A stretch of DNA of 64,000 nt from Megachile rotundata (Eukaryota; Arthropoda; Insecta; Hymenoptera; Megachilidae): positions 5,642,001 to 5,706,000 of the forward strand of contig NC_134991.1 of NCBI RefSeq assembly GCF_050947335.1, read 5' to 3'. The notes under the pieces were generated by a model that searched no databases, was not told the DNA's origin, and saw nothing but the letters and a program-made list of their open reading frames with translations. Shown here one piece after another: positions 36,747 through 47,827 of this stretch. A program made the translations under genes and the position numbers. The first letter of the stretch is position 1; each line of letters begins with the position of its first letter.

Positions 36747-37470
36747 CAGGGCGTCTAAAAGTTAATGTAGGTCGCTGAAATGGTACTTGACGTGATTTTT
36801 AATAAGATCTCCCTTTGCAAAAATGGCGTTTGAAGCTTCGTTTTTGAATTATTAAGGCACGGACCAATCAGAGCGCGAGATTACGCGCAGACGCGAGAGC
36901 GACAACTTCGAGCCTAAAAAAAATTGTATTCCTTAATATAAATTGCTTGGAAATTACGGAGTGTGGAGTTATGGCGCGTGAAAATTACGGCGCGTAGAAA
37001 TTTCGGCGCGTGCGATTATGGCGCGTAGAAATTTCGGCGCATGGGAATACGGCGCGTGGAAATACGGCGCGTGGAATTATGGCGCGTAGAAATTTCGGCG
37101 CGTGGAAATACGGCGCGTGGAATTACGGCGCGTGGGAATTACGTCGCGTGGAAATACAGTACGTGGAAATACAGCGCGTGGAAATTACGGAGCGTGGAAT
37201 TATGGCGCGTGAAAATTACGGTGTGTGGAAATAGGGCGCGTGAAATTATGGCGCGTGAAAATTACAACGCGTGGAAATACGGCACGTAGAAATTACAGAG
37301 CGTGGAATGATGGCGCGTGGAAATACAGCGCATCGAAATTACGGAGCAAAAAATTATATTCCTTAATAATTCAAAAACGAAGCTTTAAACTCCATTTTTG
37401 CAGAGGTAAATCTTATTCAGAATCACGTCAGCTACATTTCAGGGACCAACACTAATTATGAGATACCCTA
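36747..37470. mobile_element. 724-bp TIR element (Tc1/mariner-like MITE) enclosing a minisatellite
   Basis: The left arm 36747-36857 and right arm 37361-37470 are about 110-bp imperfect inverted repeats (outer ends CAGGGCGTCT and, reverse-complemented, TAGGGTATCT; inner ends TTGAATTATTAAGG on the left against CCTTAATAATTCAA on the right). The element is flanked by TATA on both sides, consistent with a TA target duplication. There is no transposase. Between the arms are a short unique segment with ACCAATCAGAGCGCG and an ACGCGT-family array. Confidence 0.82.
36950..37343 (+). repeat. GCGCGT minisatellite inside the TIR element, 15-16 bp unit
   Basis: Units GGCGCGTGGAAATAC and GGCGCGTAGAAATTTC, about 25 copies. 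The array is bracketed by a direct repeat of the type AAAAATT(G/A)TATTCCTTAATA (left about 36915-36937, right about 37347-37368), so it looks as if it expanded between, or was captured with, short direct repeats. + strand ORFs at 37010-37289 (ARGNTARG-like) are by-products. Confidence 0.9.
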
Positions 37471-39150
37471 TATAACCAATGAAAGTTCCCTCAATGGCGA
37501 TATAGCGAAGATATATTTAAAAACGATAAAGATACACGCTAAAGAGTGATTAGCGAGAGCGTATCAAAAATTGTCAAAGAAAATATGTGGTAGTAGAGAG
37601 AATGTTCCCTGTGGTTCCACAGAATCAATTTCTTCCTCGATAACGGCGTTCGTGCTCCTGGATACTATAATAAGGACGGATAATGCGAGAGATGGCGGTA
37701 ATTTGCAGTGAAAAGGAGCGTGTAATAGTTTGCCGGAAGTACATGGTACGCGGTTACGTGCTATAACTTGTTTAACGACAACGAAATGTCTCGTAAGACG
37801 CGAGCTACTTGTTGTTTAATAACGTTGCAACTAATTTTCTTGAACAATGCTTTCCCGAGGCAATTTACAAAATTTTCGTTCAAATAAAACGAGTAATTGC
37901 GTCCAAAGTTCGGTTTTTCCCTTTTTGCTGCTGGGCCGCCAATTTCCGGTGTGTTATGAGCAAATTGCAGCGATTTCTGCCATAAATGATTGTGCGTCGA
38001 ATATTCTGTTTTTGAGTTTACGCTTTAAATTCTTTTTTATACGATTATTACACACTTTTATAACAAAACTTTTGACAAAATTTTTACAGCACTTTATGAA
38101 ATTTTGTTTTAGAATGAAAATGTTAGAAATGTTTGAGAATTTGATTACTCTTCTGTAATTATAAATAAAACTTGAAACTTGTTAACAAATTAAGACAATT
38201 AAAGTATATTTCTTTCAACCTAAAATTTCTTAAAATTTTCATGTACTAAAAGAAGTAAAGATTAATAAAATGTAAATGAAATCTTAGGTTATTTAGATGG
38301 AAACAGATAAACAATCTTTTAATTGCGAATGTGTAAGGTTAATTAAAACCGTAATTCATAAGCAAATCTCGCGATAACTCAAGCATTATAAAATATCGTC
38401 AAACATCGTAAATTTTCCTTTTTCCAACTCGTTGCTCCTTTAGCGATAGCGCGTAACACAGCCACAATATGGTTGCTACTTTGTAAAATGGCAGATAAGC
38501 TTCGTTTCATTTAGCACGAGAGCTTACAAATATTTAATCAACGGTTACAATCTTCAACACGACATTCAGTATACACAAACACGCGTGTCAATGCATATTC
38601 GAGCTTTTCCAAGGCGATTACCTTTTTAAATTCTATCGCATTTAATTAACTGTTCAACGTCGATAAAGGAACAGGCAGAAATAAAATATTCCATCATTTT
38701 AATTCGTGCTTCAATTATGAATTTCTACAGGACAGATTTCAAATTATACATTGAACAAAAATCGATAATTAATTATTAAGATTCGGTAATATTGAACGCG
38801 TGTAATATTATGAGTTCGTTCGTGTTGCAATCGTTACAGTTGTAATGAATACGTCGTTGTGCATAATAGAGGCAATAATTACAAACCCGTGTAAATCAAT
38901 AATAGCAAGTACGAAGTGTGCCATTGGAATTGAATAATACGAGGTAGAGGGTGGACCTTTGAATACTTTGCTTCGATGCAATTTTCGATAAATCGGTGCT
39001 CTATAGTTTTTGGTAAAAATGAAGTTTTTTTGGAGAACAAAATTGTGATATGTTCTTTTTAGAATTATTCTTTTGTGATTTCATGTTACATTTTCGTTTG
39101 ATTTACAAATTTTAGAGAGCTTGTTTTCAAATTTTAGAATTTTTAAATTC
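37471..39150. other. Intron 1 unique segment
   Basis: 37480-37960 mixed composition, 37960-39150 A+T-rich. One 103-codon ORF (37847-38158) is Phe/Leu-rich with no recognised domain and reads like translated A+T-rich DNA. Confidence 0.4.
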
Positions 39151-39159
39151 AGTGATTCA

Positions 39160-39560
39160 TGAATTCAGAAATTTAGAAATTGACGAATTTAGAAGTTGAC
39201 AAATTGACAAATTGATAAATTGACAAATTGACAAATTGACAAATTGACAAATTGACAAATTGACAAATTGACAAATTGACAAATTGACAAATTGACAAAT
39301 TAACAAATTGACAAATTTACAAACTGAAAAATTTACATAACTTCACAAATTTCCAAAAATTCACAAATTTCCAAAAATTCACAAATTTACATAAATTCAC
39401 AAATTTACAAAAACTCACAAATTTACAAAAATTCATAAGTTTACAAAAATTCACAAATTTACATAAATTCAAAAATTTAAAAAAACTCACAAATTTACAT
39501 AAATTCACAAACTTACAGAAATTCAGAAGTTTACAAAAATTCACAAATTTGCAAATTTAC
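39160..39560 (+). repeat. ACAAATTG octamer repeat passing into ACAAATTTAC repeat
   Basis: A nearly perfect 8-base repeat, ACAAATTG, spans about 39197-39310 (about 15 copies). It passes into degenerate TTCACAAATTTACAAAAA units to 39560. The minus-strand ORF 39317-39544 (KFVNLCKFVNF-like) is created by the repeat. Confidence 0.92.
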
Positions 39561-40065
39561 AAATGCTAAAATTTTCACACCCCCTAAATCCCATTCCCAA
39601 AATTTTCAAGTTTCTGAATTCTCACATTCCAAACTTATCACGTCTTCAAATTCTCACATTCTCAAATTCTCAAATTTCCAAATTCTCACACTCTCAAATT
39701 CTCAAATTTTCGAATTCCTCAATGCCTATATTCTCACACCCCCAAATTTTCAAACTTCCGAATTGTCACACCTCCAAATTATCACATCCCTAATTTCTTA
39801 CACCCCCAAATTCTCAAAGTTTTTAATTCCTAAGCGCCCAAATTCTCACATTCCCAACTTCTCAAATCCCCAAATTCTCGAATTTTCAAATTCCTAATCA
39901 CCCAAATCCCCACACCCCAAATTCTCAAATTTCCCAATTCCTAAACACCCAAATTTGTCTACCCTCCTTCCAGTTCCAAAACTCTGAAATTTCAGAATTC
40001 TCCCACCCCAAATTCTCACCCCTCTAAATTCTCCAACTTACCTCCCTCTAAATTTCCAATTTCCC
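39561..40065 (-). repeat. C-rich low-complexity array (CCCAAATTCTCA type)
   Basis: CAAATTCTCACATTCCCAAA words, approximately the reverse complement of the GGGAATTTG family. This is the only large block of that composition in the opposite orientation, and it sits just upstream of Rx exon 2. Its C+T richness could supply pyrimidines near the acceptor, but it ends about 280 bases before it. Confidence 0.8.
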
Positions 40066-40347
40066 AAAACAGAGCCCAACAAACTTCGTCCCTCATCAAC
40101 AAAGAAATTGTTCGATCAGTTAGTTCGCAAGAGAAATTCGTGAATAAACGAAACAATCGGAAGGATGCACGCGATCGCGAAATTCAGCTCGTAGAACGGT
40201 GATGAGCGTTACAACACTTGTAATAGCTGGCATTATACGCGCATAATAGAGGTAATAGCTGGGACTGGATAAATCGATCACCATTACCGTACCTATTAAC
40301 CGTAACGACCGTTTCCGAGGAGACCTGACCACTCCCGTGGGTTCCAG
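40066..40347 (+). other. Intron 1 end, unique sequence up to the exon 2 acceptor
   Basis: G+C-richer unique DNA leading to the acceptor TTCCAG at 40342-40347. Alternative AGs follow at 40351-40352 and 40356-40357, but only the first preserves the phase-1 junction with exon 1. Confidence 0.6.
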
Positions 40348-40580
40348 GTGAGAACAGCTGCAACTCCACCGGCGGCGGCAGCGACGAGGAAATCGGGACA
40401 GGCTGCGGGGACGATTTAAACGGGAATGGCGGCAAGAAGAAGCATCGCCGAAACAGGACGACCTTCACCACCTACCAGCTGCACGAGCTCGAGAGGGCCT
40501 TCGAGAAGTCTCATTATCCCGATGTGTACTCCAGGGAGGAGCTGGCTATGAAAGTCAATCTTCCGGAAGTTCGTGTTCAG
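40348..40580 (+). CDS. Rx: Rx exon 2, linker and homeodomain residues 1-46
   Basis: The first two bases complete Gly59 and the next 77 codons give residues 60-136. A Gly/Ser/Asp/Glu-rich linker (60-87) is followed by the basic KKKHRRNR and the homeodomain from residue 91. Helix 1 includes YQLHELERAFEKSHYPDVY, helix 2 SREELAMKVNL, then PEVRVQ. The KKKHRRNRTTFTTYQLHELE segment is the Rx/Rax-type paired-like homeodomain. The exon ends CAG|GTGAGT, a strong donor, in phase 0 exactly between homeodomain positions 46 and 47, a usual intron position in paired-class genes. Positions 47-60 (VWFQNRR... of helix 3, including the DNA-contact residue at position 50) are absent from the window, so the gene continues past 64000. 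No frameshift or stop is present. Confidence 0.95.
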
Positions 40581-40620
40581 GTGAGTTACTTTCTTTCATA
40601 CAAGAAATTGTAATTCTTTC

Positions 40621-41029
40621 GATGTAACTTAATTTTTAATACTAAACGCACCTACATATAATGTGCACTTAATTTGAAATTAAACACGAAGTTAAAAAAT
40701 AAATACATAGACGAGGAGATATAAATTTGTACACATATTTATTCTTTATTTTGATGAAGATCGATGCTGATTTCAAGGATGTACCTAAAGATGTAACCTA
40801 ATTTTTAACACTAAACGTACCGATATATAATGTGCACTTAATTTGAAATTAAAAGTGAAGTTAAAAAATAAATAAACAAAGGACGAAACATAAATTAGTA
40901 CACACATTTATTTTTTATCTTGATGAAAATCGATGATGATTGCAAGGAATGTAGTTTAGCAAAATGTGTACCTTATAATAAGAAACTTGTGAAGGGGTCA
41001 TTTGGACAGTTTGGTAGTTTTAGTGTTGA
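40621..41029 (-). mobile_element. piggyBac-like MITE with partial tandem duplication
   Basis: The near full-length copy 40805-41029 (225 bp) starts TTAACACTAAACGTACCG and ends GGTAGTTTTAGTGTTGA, where the last TTAA has become TTGA. It is the reverse-orientation relative of 7638-7859. A 170-bp piece, including flanking GATGTAAC(T/C)TAATTTTTAA and about two thirds of the element, is repeated just upstream (40621-40790). The shared flank points to local tandem duplication and not a second insertion. Confidence 0.78.
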
Positions 41030-41164
41030 TATGTGCAACAGAGACATGTTAGAATATTATGTAACTTTTTATTAATATCTTCAACAGCAAAAATTAGTAT
41101 CTTGAAAATATAACTATTTTTATGAAAAGAATACTCTTATTAAAATTCTTACTAAAATTGATAT

Positions 41165-41990
41165 AGCAAGGCAGGTATAAGATTTGCAAACTCATAACTG
41201 AAACTTGATAACAAAGTTCTCGACTTCTTATGACTGATATCAATGTGATAATAAAAAATCAATATCATAGTAAAAAATTTATGATAAAAAATCCTAATAA
41301 CTGTAAACCAGATGTGTCCATAAAACGTAAGTTGCTAAGAAAAATTTATATAAGATTTGCAAACTCATAATTGAAATTTAATAACAAAGTTCTCGACTTC
41401 TTATGACTGATATCAATGTGGTAATAAAACATCAATATCATAGTAAAAAATTTATGATAAAAAATGCTAATAACTGTAAACCAGATGTGTCCATAAAACG
41501 TAATTTGCTAAGGAAAATTTATATAAAATTTGCAAACTCATGAAACTCGATAAAAAATAAGTATTTTGAACCTCCTGTAACTTGATACCGTGTATATTAA
41601 CCACATACACACGTATAGTCATGTTATCACTGACAGAGAGATTAATTGTTCAGAAATCTTGTCATATAAAAAATATCTAAGCCCGATGTCAGCTATTTAT
41701 AACACAAATAAAAAATCAATATAATAATAAAAAGTGCTAATAACTGTAAACCAGATGTGTCTACATAAAACGTAATTTGCTGAGAAAAATTTATATAAAA
41801 TTTGCAAACTCATGAAACTCGATAAAAAATACGTACTTTGAACCTCCTGTAACTTGATACCGTGTAAATTAACCATGTATATTAACCACATACACGTATA
41901 GTCATGTTATCGCTGACAGAGAAGTTAATTATTCAGAAATCTTGTCATATAAAAAATATCTAAGCCCGATGTCAGCTATTTATAACACTA
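41165..41990. repeat. Tandem segmental duplication with 173-bp and 272-bp modules
   Basis: A module beginning GATTTGCAAACTCATAA repeats at 41181 and 41354 (173 bp). The next module begins AATTTGCAAACTCATGAAAC at 41527 and again at 41799 (272 bp); it shares the ACTGTAAACCAGATGTGTC part but adds a segment with CCTCCTGTAACTTGATACCG and TAAGCCCGATGTCAGC. Copies are highly similar, so the expansion is relatively recent. Confidence 0.88.
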
Positions 41991-42534
41991 ACTAAGCTTA
42001 TAGCTATTTACTAACCAAGAAAAGATAGTTTCATGAAATTCAAAAATTCGCGACGTTGTAAGCACTTTCTCTCAGTAATCGCAGATCTGTCCGATGGCAG
42101 ATTAAGAAGAATAATTGCATAGAATCGCGTTGTTAATCGGTATGAAACGAAAGATCTCTTTCTCGCTGGCACGACGAATATTCATACATTTTTAAATAAT
42201 CGCCCCGCCTCGCGGAGTCACGCAACTAACAACGTATTAACTCGTTAACCCTCACGACACCGGTGGCCGATTGTGTTACTCGAACGATTTTACCAACAAA
42301 CGAACGGTACTTCTATATAATAACGCGACTTGCAGCGTTTATTAAAAGTCACTGTTGACGTAACGGACTAATCGAATTTCCGTCCATCGACTTTTATACG
42401 GACCGTAAAAATAACACCTCGGTCAACCTTTCGCAGGAGTAGAAATTGGGGAGTGGAAACAGACATAGAAGTGGCGATTTTTGTGGAATCGAAAATTCGA
42501 TGCAGGAGGAAGAAAGGATGGATGTTTTTGAAAT
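41991..42534. other. Intron 2 unique segment
   Basis: Mixed DNA with a G+C-richer stretch at 42190-42440. No gene or RNA recognised. Confidence 0.4.
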
Positions 42535-43260
42535 TTTTTAGTTTGGAGACTTTAGAGACTCCATTGTGCGATTTGGGAGGTTAGAAAATGGAGGTTAGGA
42601 ATTTGGGAATTTAGGAAATTGGGGTTATGGATATTGAGAGATTAGGAATTCGGGGATGTAGGAATTTGGGGTTTAGGAATTGGGAGGTTAGGAATTTGGA
42701 GATGTAGGAAATTGGGGTTGTAGAAATTTTAGAGGTTAGGAATTCGAGGATGTGGGAATTGGGGTTGTAGAAATTTTGTTAAGTCGGAATTCGGGGATGT
42801 GGGAATTGGGATTGTAGAAATTTTGGAGGTCGGGAATTCGGGGATGTGAGAATTTGGAAATTTAGGAATTGGAAAAATTGCAAGCTTGGAAATTTAGAAA
42901 TTCGGGGATTTAGATATTTGGAAGAGTGGAAATTCGGAATTTTAGAAATCTGGGGTTTGAGAAATTCGCAAATTCAGAAATCTGGAGGTCCAACAACTCG
43001 AAAACATGGAAACTCAGAAGCATAGAAATTCTAAAATTTAGAAATTCTGAAATTTAGAAATGTAAAAATTCAGACCCACAAAAAATTCCAAATTCTAAAA
43101 TTTAAAAATCAGTAAATTTACAAACCCAAAAAACCACAAATTTAAAAATCTAAAATTAGGAAAAATTACCTAAAAAATTTCAAGAAAAAAAATTTTAAAA
43201 CGTAAAAGTTTTGCAAAATGAAAAATTGAAAAGTTTCTGAAATCGGAAATTAGCGTTCTA
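42535..43260 (+). repeat. G-rich minisatellite (GGAATTTGGGGATGTAGG type)
   Basis: Units such as GAGGTTAGGAATTCGGGGAT and GTGGGAATTGGGGTTGTAGA, decaying after 42890 to AAATTTAGAAATTC. It is the only large G-rich family block recognised in intron 2. Confidence 0.85.
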
Positions 43261-46200
43261 GGTTATTAACGGTAATCGACGCGATTCGTCAACGCGATCT
43301 CTCGCAAATATATCTGTCTCTGTTTCCCTGTAGTTCTCTATCTCTATCGAATCGAGCGGACACGAGTGTCGTGCGCGGCCGACGAGCGGGCCGAGTTTAA
43401 TGATAGCGTTTCCGTGCAAACAATCGGAACAGCAATCGCCGGCTGACGCTGGCCCCGTCGTATTAAACTAAATTAAATTAATTATGTGCGTGACAGCGAT
43501 AAAAGCACGCAGTCGCATGCGACGACGCATCGATTAGGTTCCTAGGGGTACGCGTTTCGTGCGGTCTATGCGATATATTCTGTTCAACGAGGCCCAAATA
43601 TTACCTTATGATCTTTAAAACACCTGCAATTTTAGTTGCCGATTTTTAAAATCAACTTTTGTTATGAAATTATATAGACAAGTTTCTATAGACAAACTAA
43701 TATAGACAAGAAATGTTTGTTAACTGGGACAAGGAATGGGACAAGGAATGTTTATTAACCACAAGTACTATAAGCAACCCTTAAGTTATGAAGTTAAATA
43801 TTCTTCTGTCAAGGTTCATAAATTCTGTATTGAAAATTAGATTGTGGTGTATGTTGTTGAAGAAATTCTTTAACTTAAGAAATTGTTCGTGACTTTGTCT
43901 AATAGTAGATAAGGGTTGAAGAACTCTTGAACTCTTTTCATGAGGACACCTCCTTTCAAAGTGATATGTAGATAGTACTAGTGTAACAATTAAAAGATTT
44001 CAGGTCGTCTATTTTTTAAATATTCGAAAAAACTTTTAAAAACTTGCTGCTAAATTTCTAGAAATATTTGAATAATTGGTACGTATAATTTGCGAATATT
44101 TTGATGGACCCATTAAAGACCTGTTCTGTAGTCTACCATTAAAAATTCATACAGTCAAAATTCATACTATCAGTCAATTCATACACTCATACAGTTGTTT
44201 CATGACCTGTAAACTTTTATGTGACCATAAGTTAAAAAAATATCAGTTTACTGAAGTCTCCCCATGCTAAACATAGAAGCTACCACAATCACCGATTAAT
44301 AAGCAAAGAAACCCAGGCTCGTAATATCCAAGTGGATAAAGCGTGATCGCGTGAAAAAGGACGGCGGATAACGCAGCGGTGCTCCTCGTCCAGAGGAGAA
44401 TCGCAATTAAAATTTTAAATTGCGTTTAAAACCTGCCGGTGCTGCCGACCCACCCCGTGCGCCACCCGCTCGTCCTTTTTTCAATTTTCTCCGGAGGGGT
44501 TTGCCGACCCGCCTCGCCTCTTTCTGTCTTACCGTCTCGTTCGTGCCGGTTGCCCCTTTCGTAGTTCGCCCGGTGTCGAGCTGAAAAGCGAACGAGGAGC
44601 CTGGAAGGTCGAAGAAGGGAACGTCGGTGCGCCCCTAAGGTACACCTAATCGCTTAAGCTTATTACGCGAGCAGACAAGGAATCAGTCGAAGCGTACGGG
44701 AGCGAAAAAGACAAACGGAACGATAAAACGGGACAAGCGGAGGAGAAAACGCTGGTTGGTTGTGATAGTAGGCGCAACGAAGAGGCGGACGCACGTTCGG
44801 TTTCATCATTTTTAATTGATAGCGCACGCCAATCCTATCTGTCGGATTTATTAGGCCGCTCGACGAGATGGTTTTGCGGAGGGGTGGAACAGAGGGGGGT
44901 GATAGCAAAGGGAAACGGAGCTTTTATTGGACAAACCGGGTTGTTCGGGTGGGCAGGGTGTCCCGGTCGGCGGTCACCCGATTGTGACCGGGGTAAAGCG
45001 CGTTTTCCAGATTTTCATGCATGCCTCCGCTCTCCGCGCATATACGGCAGATTGATTGCGGGGATTAACGCTGTTTTCTCGCGATAATTATCGTCCGCGT
45101 AGCGCGGAGATTTTATTGGACACACGATTCCGTTCCGCCTCGGCCGATATCGAAACGTCGAATTGCTTGTTAAGCTTGTTATTGTAACTGGCCGTCGTTA
45201 AAAAGCATTCTGAAACGCTTCATTCCACCGATGACGATTCACCTCATTCGAAAATTACACCGATAATACGTCTAGCGGTATCGATACGCAAGTTACATTT
45301 CGTACATTGATAAATTATCTGCAAACTAGTCACTTAACAATTTAACCTATCAATTAATAACAATCCAAGCTCTCAATTATATGTATTTTAATATACACTC
45401 TGTATATGTATTTTAATCGACACTCTTATATATTATCAAAACCCCATTTTTATCTGTCATTTATTTCTAATGCCTATTGTTTTAAAAATGTTCTCACAAG
45501 AACATTTAGAAGTGTTCTCACAAGAGGATTCATTCTAACTTCATACAGTTGTAGACTATATAAAAAATATAATTTTGTAAATTCATATCATGTAAAATAA
45601 ATCAAGTACAATAAGGGATGAATATAACACGCATCAAGATTATATAAAAATTTATATAATTAATTTTGCTTAAAGATTAGTTCATCTGATTTATGGATGT
45701 TAATTCAAAGATGACTTCTACCGACTCATTAACGTTAACTGAAAGTTTTATTTAATTTAATAATAAAGATTAATTTAATTATTAAAAAAGATTAATTCAG
45801 CTAATTCATTAATTTCGAACGAAATTGGTAAATGTTATTTAACGACGAAATACAAAATGCAATTAGCAGTCGGTTATATGTGAACTGTTACAGGGTGTAG
45901 TTGAGCTATGACAAACTACATGGTGTAAAATCTTTGATCATGTAATCTGCAATGGAACACAGTCAGTAGGGTTAAAAAAGGCCATTCTACGAAAGAAACT
46001 GTCGTCTACGGGGGTTAAAGATCAAACAAGTTTGTTCTGTGAGGGGGCGAGGGCGAATTATTGTTTTAAACGAGGGGTAATTGTTCACCGGGTAGAATTT
46101 CATCAAGGTAGTTTGGTACGCGAGGAAATAGTTGAAGAACGACGCGTGTCTCTTGCCTTTGAAACGGTTTCCATGCCGACGTGACGGTAAATAACGCGCA

Positions 46201-47110
46201 ACACCTTCCAAGTAGAAAGGCCACCCTTTATTTTCTACGCTCTTGCCCCCGGGAGCAAGATGATTTTCTTGCACGACGTTACTTAACGTTCGATTCGGCG
46301 GATAATTTCCGCGTTAGCGAAATATTTTCCCGGGGGCGTAGATCGGTGCCGATTTTCTTTGTAAATGGAACGAAAACAGGGAAGATCGCTTTTAAATTGC
46401 GCTCTGAAAAGCTTTCAGAAACGATTGCAGCTTCGATATTAGTTTTACGTCCCCTCCCCTACGGCGCGCGTCCCTGAACCATTGAAAATCGACCAGCGTA
46501 TTTCTCTGGTCGTAGGTTTGAAATTCTTTCGTGGCCCGGTGTGCGCGAACGACGAAAAAAATTGTAATCGAATTGGTGTATTTTTCCAATTGGCAATCGT
46601 CGAGCTAGCGGACCGTCCGCGCGGAACGATGGCCATCGGCGGCCGTCTCTCTCGCCAAATTAGTTGGCCTACCGCGAAAAATCAATCTGCCCGCTTTTTT
46701 CCGCCCACCACGTCGTGCTTTCCGCCGATTGTCGATTCCATTCCCCGCACTCGCTGGCAAAATACCCGATTCGAGCTCCAGCCCGGACACGTGTGTCCTC
46801 TATTCCTTCGATAATGAATTTCCGTCGATTGATCGATTGACCCGCGTTAAATCCCTACAATTCCCCATTTTTACCTGTAATCAGCATTCCATTTACGCGC
46901 ATTCTATTTATAATCATAAAATCATACACTTTTGCAAACCTAATAAATATAGGAATCTTGTTTAGTTTCTATGCAATCAGATGTTTATGCACATTACCTT
47001 TATGAGGAAATGATGAACATAAAATTCTATACATTGCGCGTGATCTGACAGTAATATTTTTACATTTACTGACAGAAAATTTTTAACATTTTCAACATCG
47101 CATGTATATA
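43261..47110. other. Intron 2 unique segment with G+C-rich patches
   Basis: G+C-rich patches at 43260-43570, 44350-45200 and 45980-46840 alternate with A+T-rich DNA (43600-44300, 45240-45900). At 45489-45506 ATGTTCTCACAAGAACAT forms a small perfect hairpin, and its TGTTCTCACAAGA part is repeated 26 bases on. Several overlapping ORFs on both strands (for example 46181-46477 and 46482-46814) match nothing recognised. The G+C patches are the best intronic enhancer candidates. Confidence 0.4.
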
Positions 47111-47827
47111 CTATGTCGAAAAAGTTACAGAACTTTTTAAATTTAAGGAAAAATAGCGCCATCTATTAAAACAATATGTCATCTGAAAACAGTATACCTC
47201 CCCTACAAAACACAACATTCATTATTGGAATCGAGCAACGAATTGTAAACTTATAGCGTTTAATGCGACAGAACTTTTCGTCACCGTGTCATAAAATCAC
47301 GGGCAAGCGCAACAAATTGCTAGCGTTGAATATTGCGAGGATCTTATCAAAACAGCCAGACGAAACTGTACATTCCTGGAACCAATTGTAACTAGTGATG
47401 AGACTTGCTGCTTCAAGTATGAACCTCGAACAAAGCGCCAAAGTGCTACGTGGAAATCTCCAGGCCCTCCAAAATCAAAGTTGCGATTCCAGAAGTCCCG
47501 AAAGAAGACAATGTTAATTTGCTTTTACGATTCTAAAGGAATTATACTTCGGGAATTCGTTCCACAGGGACAAAATGTTAATGGCGAATATTATCTGGGT
47601 GTTATGGAACATTTGTGAAAGAGGATCGTTCGTGTGAGGCCCGAATATCGAGCGCCGTGAAGTTGGTTTCTGTTGCATGATAACGCACCATGTGAACTGT
47701 CACTGTTCGTGAATTTTTGGCGAAAAAACAAGTCTGTTCCAACATCCTTCAAATTCTGACTTATCTCCATGTGATTACTTCCTTTTTCCAAAACTGAAAT
47801 TAGCTATAAAAGGAACGTTTTATGACA
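47111..47827 (+). mobile_element. Decayed mariner-like transposon, copy B, 3'-truncated
   Basis: Colinear with copy A (10621-11337) over about 717 bases with only scattered substitutions and few indels. It starts CTATGTCGAAAAAGTTACAG after a TA. Motifs include VTSDETCCFKYEP, TKRQSATWKSPGPP, TMLICFYDSKG and LLHDNAPCELS, interrupted by stops at different places from copy A (for example TGA where A has TGG near 47618). Similarity stops at ATGACAG (47827), so the 3' third and the right terminal repeat are missing. Confidence 0.85.

Larger units (their letters stand above)
17041..40347 (+). other. Rx: Rx intron 1 (23.3 kb, phase 1)
   Basis: Donor GTAACG at 17041, acceptor GTTCCAG ending at 40347. 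The polypyrimidine tract is weak (CACTCCCGTGGGTTCCAG), but the reading frame joins exactly to give ...ENT-G-ENSC.... The intron contains minisatellites, one TIR element and unique G+C-richer patches, listed separately. No nested gene was recognised on either strand. Confidence 0.85.

Noticed and set aside
40348..40361. Alternative exon 2 acceptors at 40352 and 40357
   Set aside because: Only the AG at 40346-40347 preserves the phase-1 junction with exon 1.
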